Origin: Gammaproteobacteria bacterium
GTDB lineage: Bacteria; Pseudomonadota; Gammaproteobacteria; Xanthomonadales; Wenzhouxiangellaceae
NCBI GenBank assembly: GCA_003567685.1
Contig: PWYW01000019.1
Coordinates: 1 to 32,766, forward strand
Reading direction: 5' to 3'
DNA: 32,766 nt
In this document: positions 1-8,642 of the stretch, in pieces
Layout: every line of letters starts with the position of its first letter
How positions within the stretch are numbered: position 1 is the stretch's first letter
The notes under the pieces: generated by a model
What the model was told of the DNA's origin: nothing
What the model saw: only the letters and a program-made list of their open reading frames with translations
Databases searched by the model: none
Made by a program: the position numbers and the translations under genes

Positions 1-101
1 ACGTGGTACCACCCGACCCCATTCCGAACTCGGAAGTGAAACGCGTCAGCGCCGATGGTAGTGCGGCATTCGCCGTGTGAGAGTAGGTCACTGCCAGGCA
101 T
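1..101 (+). rRNA. rrf: 5S ribosomal RNA, 3' part (5' end outside window)
   Basis: The first ~101 bases match the 3' four-fifths of bacterial 5S rRNA. Visible landmarks are CCGAACTCGGAAGTGAAACG (helix III and loop), GCGCCGATGGTAGT, and the 3' end CTGCCAGGCA that pairs with the missing 5' strand. The left window edge truncates the gene. A strong terminator follows at once, so this is the distal end of an rRNA operon. Downstream ubiB is convergent. Confidence 0.95.
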
Positions 102-108
102 TTATTCC

Positions 109-146
109 AAAGCCCCGATCCGTTACACGGTCGGGGCTTTTTCTTT
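109..146 (+). terminator. Rho-independent terminator of the rRNA operon
   Basis: Stem AAAGCCCCGA(T)CCGT / ACGGTCGGGGCTTT with a 3-nt TAC loop, one bulged T and a T-rich tail. It begins 7 bases after the 5S 3' end. The right arm plus tail also separates the rRNA operon from convergent ubiB. Confidence 0.92.
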
Positions 147-206
147 ATGGCCGGGCTTTTTGCTGGGCACTTTGAAATAGAGATTGAGGCCGGCCTCAGG
201 GACTGT

Positions 207-1850
207 CTAGCGGAAACTGCGCCAGCCCAGCACAAGGCCGGCACCGACGCTGATCATGCCCAGCAGGGAAAGATCCTGAATCAGCGGCGCAACCTGGTAG
301 GACGCCAGCAGTGCACCTGTAATCAGAAACCCCGCGGCCAGAATGGCACCCGGTAGTCGACGGTTGTGGTTGCCGAATTGCTGGGCGAGCTTGTCCAGAT
401 CGTCAGAGTGGATACGTGTCTGGAAATTGCCGCCGCCGGCTTTTTTCAGGAACTCGTAAATCATGTTCGGAAGTTCCGGGCTGCGCGCAAGCATGCCAGG
501 CAATTGTTCCTGAATACGTCGGGCGGTTTTCGGTAAACCATAGCGCTCCCGATAGATTCCTTCCAATTCGGGTTTGGCAACGTCCCAGATGTTGATTTTT
601 GGGTAAAGATCGCGCCCCATGCCTTCAATATTGAGCAGGGTTTTTTGAAGCATGATCAGCTGAGGCTGGAGTGTGAGTTTGAACTCCCTGGCGACAGCAA
701 ACAGGTTCAGTACCAGTTCGGCGAAGGAGACTTCTTCCAACGGACGGGTAAACGCAGGTTCGCAAACCGTTCGCGCGGCCGCTTCCAACTGGTCAATTCG
801 GGTGTCTGCCGGCACCCAGCCGGCTTCAACATGCAGTTCGGCCACGCGACGGTACTGGCGGTTGAAGATGGCGAGGAAGTTTTCGCCGATGTAGTAAAGA
901 TCCTTTGGCGTGAGGCTGCCGACGATGCCGAAATCCAGCGAGATGAAACTCGGATCCTCCGGATTGCTGGTATCGACCAGGATGTTGCCCGGGTGCATGT
1001 CGGCGTGAAACAAGTTGTCGCGGAATACCTGGGTATAGAAAATGCGGATGCCTCGGACAGCCAGCTTCTCAAGGTCAACGCCGCGCCGCTTGAGTTCTGC
1101 GATATCGCGAACCGGAACGCCCGATACCCGCTCCATTACCATCACCCGACGCCCGGTGTATTGCCAGTGAATCGCGGGAATGTAAAGTTCGTTGGAGTCC
1201 TCGAAGTTCTTGCGGATCAGCGAGGCATTGGCGGCCTCGGCCTGCATGTCGAGCTCGCTGTAGATGACTCGCTCGAATTCGGCGACAACGTCATCCGGGC
1301 GAATTCTTTCCCCTTCGGGATGGGCACGTCTGACAAGCCGGGCAATGCCCTTCAACAGCTCCAGATCACTCTCGATCTGGCGTCGGATACCAGGTCGAAC
1401 GACTTTGACGACCACCGATTCCCCGGACTTCAACCGAGCACCGTGGACCTGGGCAATGGAGGCTGATGCCAGCGGATCAGGCTCGAATTCAGCGAAGATG
1501 GTTTCAATCGAGGCGTCGAGCTCTTCTTCGATAATTTGTCTTGCCTCGGCCGAGTCAAACGGCGTGACATTGTCCTGAAGCCCAGCCAACTCGTCGGCAA
1601 TGTCAGGCGGCAGCAGATCCCGCCGCGTCGAGAGGATCTGGCCGAACTTGACGTAGATGGGCCCAAGATCCTGCAGGGCCAGCCGCAGTCGGGCGCCGCG
1701 GTTCAGGGAGTCGATATCAGGCTTCGCGCCGGGCAACCAGCGACCCACGCGCATCCAGCCGAGCCCCCGACTGCCTTCCAGCAGGTCATCCAGCCGATAC
1801 CGGCCAAGGACCAGGCCGATGCTGGCCAGACGTGCGCCCCGGCGGATCAT
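207..1850 (-). CDS. ubiB: UbiB, ABC1/ADCK-family atypical kinase for ubiquinone synthesis
   Basis: 547 aa, normal for UbiB. Family marks are the KxGQ motif (Lys68-Phe-Gly-Gln71), the Ala-rich nucleotide loop around 128-136 (ASASIAQVH), Lys149 in VVVKVVRPG, the HADMHPGN catalytic loop at 282-289, and DFG at 306-308. Two hydrophobic C-terminal segments (about 497-545) anchor it in the inner membrane. UbiB proteins are ATPases needed for aerobic coenzyme Q biosynthesis and are thought to extract lipid intermediates for the Ubi complex; that role comes from the family. Its start codon overlaps the ubiJ stop by 4 bases (ATGA), so translation is probably coupled. A 14-bp palindrome at 185-198 lies just beyond its stop. 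Last gene of the ubiE-ubiJ-ubiB run. Confidence 0.96.
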   Translation of the reverse strand: MIRRGARLASIGLVLGRYRLDDLLEGSRGLGWMRVGRWLPGAKPDIDSLNRGARLRLALQDLGPIYVKFGQILSTRRDLLPPDIADELAGLQDNVTPFDSAEARQIIEEELDASIETIFAEFEPDPLASASIAQVHGARLKSGESVVVKVVRPGIRRQIESDLELLKGIARLVRRAHPEGERIRPDDVVAEFERVIYSELDMQAEAANASLIRKNFEDSNELYIPAIHWQYTGRRVMVMERVSGVPVRDIAELKRRGVDLEKLAVRGIRIFYTQVFRDNLFHADMHPGNILVDTSNPEDPSFISLDFGIVGSLTPKDLYYIGENFLAIFNRQYRRVAELHVEAGWVPADTRIDQLEAAARTVCEPAFTRPLEEVSFAELVLNLFAVAREFKLTLQPQLIMLQKTLLNIEGMGRDLYPKINIWDVAKPELEGIYRERYGLPKTARRIQEQLPGMLARSPELPNMIYEFLKKAGGGNFQTRIHSDDLDKLAQQFGNHNRRLPGAILAAGFLITGALLASYQVAPLIQDLSLLGMISVGAGLVLGWRSFR

Positions 1851-2458
1851 GCGGACCCTCGCCGTCGCCAGCGAGCCTCCAGTCGATCAACCGCCTCGCG
1901 CAGGTCATCCACCTGGTCGGCAAAACCAGCGGCCTCGTCCGGCGTGACCAGCAGGCCGCTTTCTTCGCGCAGGTAGTGGGCCAGTTGTTCACTGGCCTGG
2001 GCCATCAGCCGGTTGCCTCCGGCCTGGGTCTGTCGAAAGAAACTGGCGACCTGGTGGCCAAGAACCGGGCCCAGGTAGCGAACGATCAGCGCTTCGTAAT
2101 CCGGATCGATGTGCTTGAACAATTTTTCCAGGGCCTGGGCAGTGCCAGCGTCGCCTTCGATTCGTACGCCGCTGCTTTCGGTTCGCCACTGCGGCTGGCT
2201 CATTGCCAGCAGGGCGGTCGGGCTGCCGCTGATTCGGGTATCCGGCTCCCCCTCGTGATCGGCGCTGACCGACAGCCGCTGTTCATCGCCGCTGAAAAAC
2301 AGATCAATGCCCAGTCCTTCCAGGCTCAAGGCAATCAACTTGCCGTTCAGGGGTTTGAGCCGGTCAGCCGCCTTGTCGTCCAGTTCGATGGCCTGGTTGA
2401 TGGCGGTATCCATCGCCAGTGCCAGCAGGCCGGGCAGGGGGGTAAGGTAGCGACTCAT
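1847..2458 (-). CDS. ubiJ: UbiJ, SCP2-domain ubiquinone biosynthesis accessory factor
   Basis: 203 aa from the ATG at 2458 (MSRYLTPLPG). An ATG 22 codons further upstream would run into ubiE and adds an unlikely Arg-rich tail. The N-terminal ~110 residues look like an SCP2 sterol-carrier fold (KLIALSLEGLGIDLFF followed by TRISGSPTALLAM). The C-terminal part is charged and helical, ending in EAVDRLEARWRRRG. In Enterobacteria UbiJ binds the isoprenoid tails of ubiquinone intermediates and scaffolds the soluble Ubi complex. It lies 11 bases after the ubiE stop and overlaps ubiB by 4 bases. This is the canonical ubiE-ubiJ-ubiB order, and the synteny supports the name more than sequence identity does. 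Confidence 0.9.
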   Translation of the reverse strand: MSRYLTPLPGLLALAMDTAINQAIELDDKAADRLKPLNGKLIALSLEGLGIDLFFSGDEQRLSVSADHEGEPDTRISGSPTALLAMSQPQWRTESSGVRIEGDAGTAQALEKLFKHIDPDYEALIVRYLGPVLGHQVASFFRQTQAGGNRLMAQASEQLAHYLREESGLLVTPDEAAGFADQVDDLREAVDRLEARWRRRGSA

Positions 2459-2469
2459 AATGGCAGGGC

Positions 2470-3195
2470 CTATACCCGAGCGCCGCGGTGAATGGCGCAA
2501 ATGCCGCCGCTCAGGTTTTCCCACCGAACCTGTTCGAATCCGGCATCGCGCAGCAGTTCGGCAAGGCTTTCCTGGTCGGGAAAGCGGCGAATCGATTCCG
2601 CCAGGTATTGATAGCTTTCGGCGTCGCCGGCAATTTGCTGCCCAAGTTTCGGCAACACCTTGAACGACCAGGTGTCGTACAACTTGGCAAGCGCCGGCAG
2701 GCCGACCTTCGAAAATTCCATGATGTGGACACGCCCGCCGGGTCGCAGTACACGATGCATTTCGGCCAGCGCCTTGTCGCGCCAGGTCACGTTGCGCAAT
2801 CCGAAAGTGATGGTCACGTGGTCGAAACTGCCATCGGCGAACGGAAGCTCCTCGGCATTGACCTGCAGCCAGTCCAGCCCTGATACCAGGCCAGCGCGAT
2901 CCATCCGCGACCGGCCAACCGACAACATGGCGTGGTTGATGTCAGCCACCACCACCTCGGCGCCCTGCTTGTGGGCAAGGCGAGCAATATCACCAGTGCC
3001 GCCGGCAAGATCAAGCAGTCGATCACCCCGGCGAATCTGGCAGGTGGCCACGAAATGACGTTTCCAGAGGCGGTGGATACCGACGCTCATCAGGTCATTC
3101 ATCAGATCGTATTTGCCGGCCACTGAGGTGAAAACGCGGCCAACCAGGCGGGTCTTTTCCTCAGGTTCGACTTCGCGGTAACCGAAATCTGTCAT
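2470..3195 (-). CDS. ubiE: UbiE, demethylmenaquinone/2-polyprenyl-benzoquinol C-methyltransferase
   Basis: 241 aa class I SAM methyltransferase. Marks are the family N-terminal region (VFTSVAGKYDLMNDLMSVG, then HRLWKR), SAM motif I LDLAGGTGDI (61-70), NAEELPFADGSFD and TFGLRN in the middle, and VLRPGGRVHIMEFSK toward the end. It C-methylates a benzoquinol intermediate of ubiquinone, and demethylmenaquinol where menaquinone is made. I chose the ATG at 3195 because AAGAG sits 8 bases upstream. A GTG three codons earlier (3204) is an alternative. The gene follows DUF971 with a 60-base gap and leads the ubi run. Confidence 0.95.
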   Translation of the reverse strand: MTDFGYREVEPEEKTRLVGRVFTSVAGKYDLMNDLMSVGIHRLWKRHFVATCQIRRGDRLLDLAGGTGDIARLAHKQGAEVVVADINHAMLSVGRSRMDRAGLVSGLDWLQVNAEELPFADGSFDHVTITFGLRNVTWRDKALAEMHRVLRPGGRVHIMEFSKVGLPALAKLYDTWSFKVLPKLGQQIAGDAESYQYLAESIRRFPDQESLAELLRDAGFEQVRWENLSGGICAIHRGARV

Positions 3196-3255
3196 TGGTC
3201 TCACTCTTGTTTCATCACCACCAGGCCGAACGCCTGGCAGATAATCGTCCTGGAT

Positions 3256-3603
3256 TCAGGGAGCCATGCCTGCCTGCTGCAGGCGCTCGGCATACCGGGC
3301 AAGGTTGGCTTCCTGATTCAATCCAAGATCATAAAGGAAAGACCATGAATAAATTCCGGTCTTGTGGCCGTCGTCGAAATGCAGGGCAATGGCATAGCTG
3401 CCAATCGGCTCGATCTTCTCGATTCCAACGCCGTCCTTGCCGGTCATCAGGCGCGGCTCCGACAGGCCATGTCCTCGCACCTCGGCCGATGGCGAATGCG
3501 TGCGCAAATAGCCCAGCGGCAACTCGAACACCTTTCCGTCATCGAAACTGACCACCAGCAGGCCGCGGGCGCGCTCCAGCCGGATCTCGATGGGTTCGGC
3601 CAT
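3256..3603 (-). CDS. DUF971 (gamma-butyrobetaine hydroxylase N-terminal-like) protein
   Basis: 115 aa, the usual size of stand-alone DUF971 proteins. The fold signature is a beta-rich start (EIRLERARGLLVVSFDDG, then ELPLGYLR), a middle PRLMTGKDGVGIEKIEPIG and the end HKTGIYSWSFLYDLG. The same domain forms the N-terminus of gamma-butyrobetaine hydroxylases, but no oxygenase domain is present here. Some family members are linked to Fe-S protein maturation; its role here is unproven. It starts 3 bases after the transporter stop and sits directly upstream of ubiE, an arrangement common in gammaproteobacteria. No strong ribosome site precedes it, suggesting coupling to the upstream gene. Confidence 0.88.
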   Translation of the reverse strand: MAEPIEIRLERARGLLVVSFDDGKVFELPLGYLRTHSPSAEVRGHGLSEPRLMTGKDGVGIEKIEPIGSYAIALHFDDGHKTGIYSWSFLYDLGLNQEANLARYAERLQQAGMAP

Positions 3604-3606
3604 GGC

Positions 3607-5208
3607 TTAGCCGCCAGGCGGCGTGTACAGGGTTGGCGCGCCCGGCCCCATTGGCAGACCCAGGCCAAACACCCAGAGATAGAACAGGCCGATCCAGCAG
3701 ATAAAGTAGAAGATCGAGTAGGGCAGCATGGTTGCAATCAGCGTGCCGATGCCGAAGTTCTTGTCGTAGCGCGTTGCCCAGGCCAGGATCAATCCGAAGT
3801 AGCTCATCATCGGCGTGATGATGTTGGTCGAGGAATCGCCAATCCGGTAGGCGCCCTGGATGACTTCCGGCGCGTAGCCGATCAGCATCAGCATGGGCAC
3901 GAAAATGGGCGCGGTGACCGCCCACTGCGCCGAGGCCGAGCCCAGCGACAGATTGACGATGGCACACATGATGATGAAGAACACGAACACCAGCGGCCCA
4001 GTCAGCTCGATGGCCTGGAGAAAGTCCGCGCCGGTAATCGCCGTGATCAGTCCCAGGTTGGTCCAGCCGAAGAAGGCAACGAACTGGGCGGCGAAGAACA
4101 CCAGCACCACGTAAAGACCCAGCGTCGAAATGGCCGACGCCATGCCGTCGATCACGTCGCGGTCGTTCTTCATCGTGCCGACCACCTTGCCGTAGGCAAA
4201 GCCGGTGGCCAGGAAGAAAACGAAGATCCAGGCAACGATCGAGCGGAAAAACGGCCCGGATGAGGCAATGAAGCCTTCGCCCACGGCAGCCGGGTCGCGC
4301 AGTACGCCGTTTTCGGGCACCACCAAAAGGGCGATCAGGCCGACCACGCCGAGCACCGCCAGGCCGGCCATCACCAGGCCTTTCTTTTCCTTGCCGGTCA
4401 GCGATTCCATCTGGCTGTCGTCCAGCACGCTGGGGTCCGCGCGGCTATCGTCGTATCGGCCCAGCTTGGGCTCGACGATGAAGATCGTTACCAGCGAGCC
4501 CACGGCGGTGATCATGAAGGTCGAGACGATCATGAAATACCAGTTGGCGGTGGCGAACACTTCATAGTCGGGGTCGATCAGCCTGGCAGCCTCGGTAGTG
4601 ATGCCGGCCAGCAGGGGGTCGATGGTCCCCAGCAACAGGTTGGCGGAGTAACCGCCCGAAACCCCGGCGAAGGCTGCAGCCATGCCGGCCAGCGGATGTC
4701 GGCCCAGGGCCAGGAAGATGGCGCCGGCCAGCGGGACGAGAACGACATAGCCCATTTCCGAAGCGGTATTGGAAATGACCCCGGCGAAAACCACGGCGAC
4801 AGTGACCAGGTGTTTGGGTGCGTTCAGCACGATGCCCCGCACCATGGCCGACAGCAAGCCGGATTTTTCGGCCACGCCGACGCCCAGCATGGCCACCAGC
4901 ACCACACCCAGTGGTGCGAAGTTGACGAAATTCGAGACCAGGTTGCCGAAGATCATTCGAACGCCTTCGGCATTGAGCAGGCTCACCGCCTCGATCATGG
5001 TGCCTTCGGGGACGGTTGGACGCGGGTCCTCCACGGCAATTCCCAGCCAGCCGAACAGGCCGGACAGGAACACCATGGCAGTGGCCAATATGGCAAACAG
5101 AGTGACCGGATGAGGCAGGAGGTTGCCCAGCCATTCGACCACATCAAGGAATCGGGTGAACCAGTTACGCGGCGCTTCGGCCTGGTTCTGTGCGCTGGAA
5201 GTCGTCAA
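3607..5208 (-). CDS. AbgT-family transporter (p-aminobenzoyl-glutamate / antimetabolite)
   Basis: 533 aa polytopic inner-membrane protein of the AbgT/MtrF/YdaH family. Recognisable blocks are the N-terminal helix at LGNLLPHPVTLFAIL, the SGGYSANLLLGTIDPLLAGI segment and the C-terminal GDSSTNIITPMMSYFGLILA block that forms the substrate region in MtrF/YdaH structures. Members import p-aminobenzoyl-glutamate or export sulfonamide-like antimetabolites; which applies here cannot be read from sequence. The start is a TTG at 5208 preceded by GAGAAG; there is no ATG near the N-terminus. It is followed 3 bases later by DUF971 and then the ubi genes. The link to ubiquinone is probably only positional, although p-aminobenzoate chemistry makes it worth noting. 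Confidence 0.9.
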   Translation of the reverse strand: MTTSSAQNQAEAPRNWFTRFLDVVEWLGNLLPHPVTLFAILATAMVFLSGLFGWLGIAVEDPRPTVPEGTMIEAVSLLNAEGVRMIFGNLVSNFVNFAPLGVVLVAMLGVGVAEKSGLLSAMVRGIVLNAPKHLVTVAVVFAGVISNTASEMGYVVLVPLAGAIFLALGRHPLAGMAAAFAGVSGGYSANLLLGTIDPLLAGITTEAARLIDPDYEVFATANWYFMIVSTFMITAVGSLVTIFIVEPKLGRYDDSRADPSVLDDSQMESLTGKEKKGLVMAGLAVLGVVGLIALLVVPENGVLRDPAAVGEGFIASSGPFFRSIVAWIFVFFLATGFAYGKVVGTMKNDRDVIDGMASAISTLGLYVVLVFFAAQFVAFFGWTNLGLITAITGADFLQAIELTGPLVFVFFIIMCAIVNLSLGSASAQWAVTAPIFVPMLMLIGYAPEVIQGAYRIGDSSTNIITPMMSYFGLILAWATRYDKNFGIGTLIATMLPYSIFYFICWIGLFYLWVFGLGLPMGPGAPTLYTPPGG

Positions 5209-5325
5209 GGTCTTCTCGTCTGCCTTTGTCAGTTGGCCGGGTCTCGGGATGATAGCAAGACCGCTGATGCAGTGCAGACCGGCATGATTCGGCGTCTGGC
5301 GCTGGTGTCAGGCGGCGAGCTACTG

Positions 5326-6699
5326 CTATCCCTCGGCTCGGCGACGCAGGTGATTGAGCAGATCAACCCGGGTAATCAGGCCGAGGAAACGGTCTCCTTT
5401 CATGACGATGGCCACCTGGTCGCGATTGAAGATTGGCAGCAGGTCATCAATGGGCGAATCGAACTGGACCGACTCGAGCTCGCGCACCATCGCCGTCGAT
5501 ACCGGCTCGGCGAATCGTCGCTCGTCGTTGTAGACGGCCAGCAGGATGTCGGATTCATCGACAATCCCGACGATCCGCTCGCCGTCCATCACGGGAAGCT
5601 GGGAAATGTCGTACAGCATCATCCGCTTGTAGGCATTGGCCACGGTTTCCTGGTGGCCCACGGTGATCGCGTCGCGGCTGGCCATGGGGCGAGCAATCAG
5701 GTCGCGCAGGTCGCCGTGGTTACTGCCTTCCAGCAGACCGTGATCACGCATCCAGTGGTCGTTGTATACCTTGGAGAGATAGCGGTTGCCGGTGTCGCAG
5801 ACCATGGACAACACTCGTTTGGGTTCGGTTTGTTCGCGGCAATAACGCAGCGCGCTGGCCACCAGCGTGCCCGTCGACGAACCGCCCATCAGGCCCTCTT
5901 TCTTGAGCAACTCGCGGGCGGTCAGAAAGCTTTCCTGGTCGGAGATGCAGTAGGCCTTCCTGACCCGGCTGAAATCGCTGATCGATGGCAGGAAGTCTTC
6001 CCCAATGCCTTCAACCAGCCAGCCGCCGGCGTCTTAGCGAACCTTGCCGGTGGCGATGTAGTCGGCCAGGATGGAGCCTTCGGGATCCGCCAGCACCAGC
6101 TCCAGCTCGGGCGCTACCGTCGAGAAGTAGCGCGACAGGCCGGTAATGGTACCGCTGGAGCCAACCCCGACTACCATCGCATCCAGCTTGCCCTCCATTT
6201 GCCGCCAGATCTCGGGGCCAGTCAGGGTTTCATGGCAAAGCGGGTTGTCCGGGTTGGCGAACTGGTTGACGAAATAAGCGCCGTCGGTGTTCTCGGCGAT
6301 GCTGGCGGCGAGGTCCTGGTAATACTCCGGGTGACCTTTGCCGACATCCGACCGTGTGATGACAACCTCGGCACCCATCGCCTTGAGGTTGGAGATTTTC
6401 TCCCGGCTCATCTTGTCGGGAATCACCAGGATCAGGCGATAGCCTTTCTGGGCGGCGACCAGGGCCAGCCCCAGCCCGGTGTTGCCGGCCGTGCCTTCAA
6501 CCAGGGTGGCCCCGGGCTTGAGATCACCGCGGCGCTCGGCCTCTTCAATCATGGTCAGGGCGATCCGATCCTTGATCGAGCCGCCGGGGTTGGCGCTTTC
6601 GAGCTTCAGGTACAGCTCGCAGGGCCCGGTATCGAGGTGATTGACGCGGACAACCGGCGTGTTGCCGATCAGGGCCAGGACATTCGGGTAGAGACTCAT
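5326..6699 (-). pseudogene. Cystathionine beta-synthase gene interrupted by one in-frame TAA
   Basis: Read through, this is 457 codons of a full PLP-dependent cystathionine beta-synthase (serine + homocysteine to cystathionine) with a C-terminal CBS-domain pair. The first half (6034-6699, 221 aa from MSLYPNVLALIGN) holds the PLP lysine Lys43 in GGSIKDR, the substrate loop EGTAGNTGLGLAL and the phosphate loop GVGSSGTITG. A TAA at 6034-6036 then replaces one codon in the conserved stretch before DAGGWLVEGIGEDFLP. The same frame stays open to 5326, through RKAYCISDQES, GLMGGSSTGTL and two CBS motifs. No frameshift is needed. The 3' half could restart at a TTG near 5910. It may be a recent nonsense mutation, a sequencing error or readthrough; TAA ends other genes here normally. 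No gene for cystathionine gamma-lyase is adjacent. Confidence 0.85.
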
Positions 6700-6795
6700 C
6701 AGGTCAACCGGCAATAGAAAACAGCCGCCCACAATAGCGGATCAGCACCAAGCCGACAAGCGGTGTGCGGGCGAACAAGTGTCACGGTTGGGGGC

Positions 6796-6825
6796 AAAAA
6801 AACGCCCGGGCTGGCCGGGCGTTTT
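6796..6825 (-). terminator. Rho-independent terminator after the DUF465 gene
   Basis: On the minus strand, CGCCCGG-CCAGC-CCGGGCG (6821 to 6803) is followed by seven T. It lies 26 bases past the DUF465 stop and insulates it from the cystathionine beta-synthase gene. The A/T flanks make it weakly bidirectional. Confidence 0.9.
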
Positions 6826-6850
6826 CGTGGATTCTGGGATGGTCGTGTTG

Positions 6851-7072
6851 TCAGACCACCGAGTCCGCCTGATCCATGATGCGCGTAAGCTGATCCTTGG
6901 CCTTCAGCTTTTCCCGCTTCATCTGGTTCAGCGCCAGATCTTCCATCGGCGCAGTGCCGTTTTCGGCGGCAATCACTCGCTTTTCAAGGGCTTGATGGTG
7001 ATTGTAGAGGCGGCGGAAATCGTCGTTGCTCTTGAGCAGGATTTCCATTTGATCCTTCTGATTTTCGAACAT
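6851..7072 (-). CDS. DUF465 / YdcH-like small protein
   Basis: 73 aa, one predicted long alpha helix, rich in charged residues. The family pattern is visible: DFRRLYNHHQALEKRV (residues 18-33) followed by a second helix with LNQMKREKLKAKDQL. DUF465 proteins are short coiled-coil proteins of unknown function, common in Proteobacteria. AGGAG stands 8 bases before the ATG, so translation should be good. It appears to be a single-gene unit closed by the terminator at 6796-6825. Confidence 0.88.
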   Translation of the reverse strand: MFENQKDQMEILLKSNDDFRRLYNHHQALEKRVIAAENGTAPMEDLALNQMKREKLKAKDQLTRIMDQADSVV

Positions 7073-7200
7073 GGGCTAACTCCTGATGTGGTTTTACAGG
7101 GTTTTGGCAGGCGCTGGCAAGATCCACCAGCGGACGCTGCACCTTCTTTATAGCCCTTTGGGCCTCGATCATCAAGCGGGGTTCCCCTGAACTTTGGCGA

Positions 7201-7223
7201 CCGGCCCGAGCGAGTCGGGCCGG
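7201..7223 (-). terminator. GC-rich hairpin downstream of the OmpA-like gene
   Basis: Perfect 9-bp stem CCGGCCCGA-GCGAG-TCGGGCCGG, 14 bases after the OmpA-like stop. No T run follows on the minus strand. It could be a Rho-independent terminator of low quality or an mRNA 3'-end stabiliser. Confidence 0.45.
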
Positions 7224-7237
7224 GGCCAGAAAATCGC

Positions 7238-8218
7238 TCAGTCGTCGAGCAGGATCACATCGACACGCCGATTGCGTGCCCGACCGTCCGAGGTTTCGTT
7301 GGTGGCGATCGGGAAGTCTTCCCCCATTCCCACTGCCTGAATGCGGTCAGCCGATACGCCCATGGCAACCAGTTCCTGCAGGACCGAATCCGCGCGTTGC
7401 TGTGAGATGCGCAGATTGACGCTGGCCGGTCCGGTGGAGTCGGTGTGGCCTTCGATTCGAACGCGTTTGTCGGGCTCGGTTTGCAAAAGCTCGACGACGT
7501 CGTTCAGATTCTCGCGCGCCCCCGATGCCAGGTCGGTCTGGCCGGTTTCGAACAACACATCGCCCAGGGTCACAACCACGCCGCGATCGGTCTGGCGCAG
7601 TTCCAGCAGTTCCAGGCGACGGCGCAGGGATTCGGCCGCCTGGGTCGCCAGCTCGGCTTCGCGGCGGGCCAGTTCAATTTCGCTGGCCTGTGCTTCGGCG
7701 AGGCGGCGAGCTGCGGCCGCTTCTTCACGCGCTTCGCGTTCACGGCGGTCGGCCTCTTCCCGAAGTTCATCGGCCGTCATGGCCTGGCGCCGAGTGCGTT
7801 CAATCTCCTCCTGGGTCTGCGCGCTGATGCGTCGGGCCTGGTCGGCTTCGCGCCGGGCCTGCTCGACCTCAAGCCGGCTGGCTCGAAGCAACAGACGGGT
7901 ACGCGCCCGGTCAAGCTCTTCGATCTGCTCGCGAGCCTGGACGCGAAAGTCTTCCGCGCGGGCGATTTCAATGCGCTTTTCGGCCAGCCGAACCCGATGG
8001 GCTCGCTCGTCTTCAGACAGGCCATCGGCGCGCGCCTGGCGCACCGCGCGCTCGGCTTCGGATACGGCCAGCGGTACTCGGCGGTTGATATCCTGATCGT
8101 TGCGCAGCGCCTGCAGGTCGGCTTGCAGGTCGCTCAGGGCGCCCTCATCGCGTGTCGGCGTGGCACAGCCGGTGGCCAGCACCGCTGTCACCAAGATGGC
8201 GGGGATCAGCTTTTTCAT
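7238..8218 (-). CDS. OmpA-family lipoprotein with long coiled-coil
   Basis: 326 aa. The N-terminus MKKLIPAILVTAVLATGC is a signal peptide with a lipobox-like end at Cys18. The -3 residue is Ala, which is less usual than Leu. Residues ~25-210 are a very charged Arg/Glu/Ala helix suited to a coiled coil. The C-terminal OmpA peptidoglycan-binding domain (about 213-326) contains LFETGQTDL, IEGHTDSTG with Asp260, and RARNRRVDV with Arg317, the two side chains that bind diaminopimelate. It probably tethers the outer membrane to the cell wall. Its ATG overlaps the stop of the upstream DUF4398 lipoprotein gene by 4 bases, so the two should be made together and may act together. Confidence 0.9.
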   Translation of the reverse strand: MKKLIPAILVTAVLATGCATPTRDEGALSDLQADLQALRNDQDINRRVPLAVSEAERAVRQARADGLSEDERAHRVRLAEKRIEIARAEDFRVQAREQIEELDRARTRLLLRASRLEVEQARREADQARRISAQTQEEIERTRRQAMTADELREEADRREREAREEAAAARRLAEAQASEIELARREAELATQAAESLRRRLELLELRQTDRGVVVTLGDVLFETGQTDLASGARENLNDVVELLQTEPDKRVRIEGHTDSTGPASVNLRISQQRADSVLQELVAMGVSADRIQAVGMGEDFPIATNETSDGRARNRRVDVILLDD

Positions 8219-8592
8219 CGCTCCAGGGCCTCCTCGCCAAAGGCCTCGACCAAATCCTGGCGAAGCTGTTCGAGATCGCGCTGGCGTTGAGCCAACTCGG
8301 CTCGGGTAATCGCCGCTTGCGTGCGCGCCAGGGCCAGCTGCGCTTCAATTTCTGCTTCGTCAGACAAACGGCGCGAGGCATCAGCCTGTCCGCGCTCCAA
8401 CTCCGCCTGGGCTCGGTCGAGGCGTTCGCGGGCAAGACGCAATTCCAACGGCGCATATTCGCGTGCACCGGCGACTTCCGCCTGCTCAATGGCTGCTCGC
8501 GCATTGTTAAGCAAGGCAGGGTCCGGCGGGGTGGTGGCGCAGGCTGCCAGCGCAAGCGCCATGCTCAGTCCAATTACAATTCGAAACTTCAA
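8215..8592 (-). CDS. DUF4398-type lipoprotein
   Basis: 125 aa from a TTG at 8592, chosen because GGAG lies 8 bases upstream and because it gives an 18-residue lipoprotein signal (MKFRIVIGLSMALALAAC, lipobox LAAC, Cys18). An ATG at 8628 would add 12 residues (MRHERRRDGDSA) with a poor ribosome site. The mature part is an Ala/Glu/Arg-rich helical hairpin (ARAAIEQAEVAGAREYAPLE, then RLARERLDRAQAELERGQ) typical of DUF4398. Function unknown; family members often precede OmpA-domain lipoproteins, as here. Likely in the periplasm, attached to the outer membrane. Confidence 0.82.
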   Translation of the reverse strand: MKFRIVIGLSMALALAACATTPPDPALLNNARAAIEQAEVAGAREYAPLELRLARERLDRAQAELERGQADASRRLSDEAEIEAQLALARTQAAITRAELAQRQRDLEQLRQDLVEAFGEEALER

Positions 8593-8642
8593 GGCGCTGT
8601 CTCCGTCACGTCGTCGTTCGTGTCTCATCCGACCCGAATGTC

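Noticed and set aside
5326-6036. A frameshift in cystathionine beta-synthase
   Set aside because: Both halves are in the same frame; only a TAA codon separates them, so a nonsense change explains it without an indel.
4696-6717. A 673-codon open frame on the plus strand opposite the transporter and cystathionine beta-synthase genes
   Set aside because: It is antisense to two recognisable protein genes, has no family resemblance, and is the expected mirror frame in GC-rich DNA.
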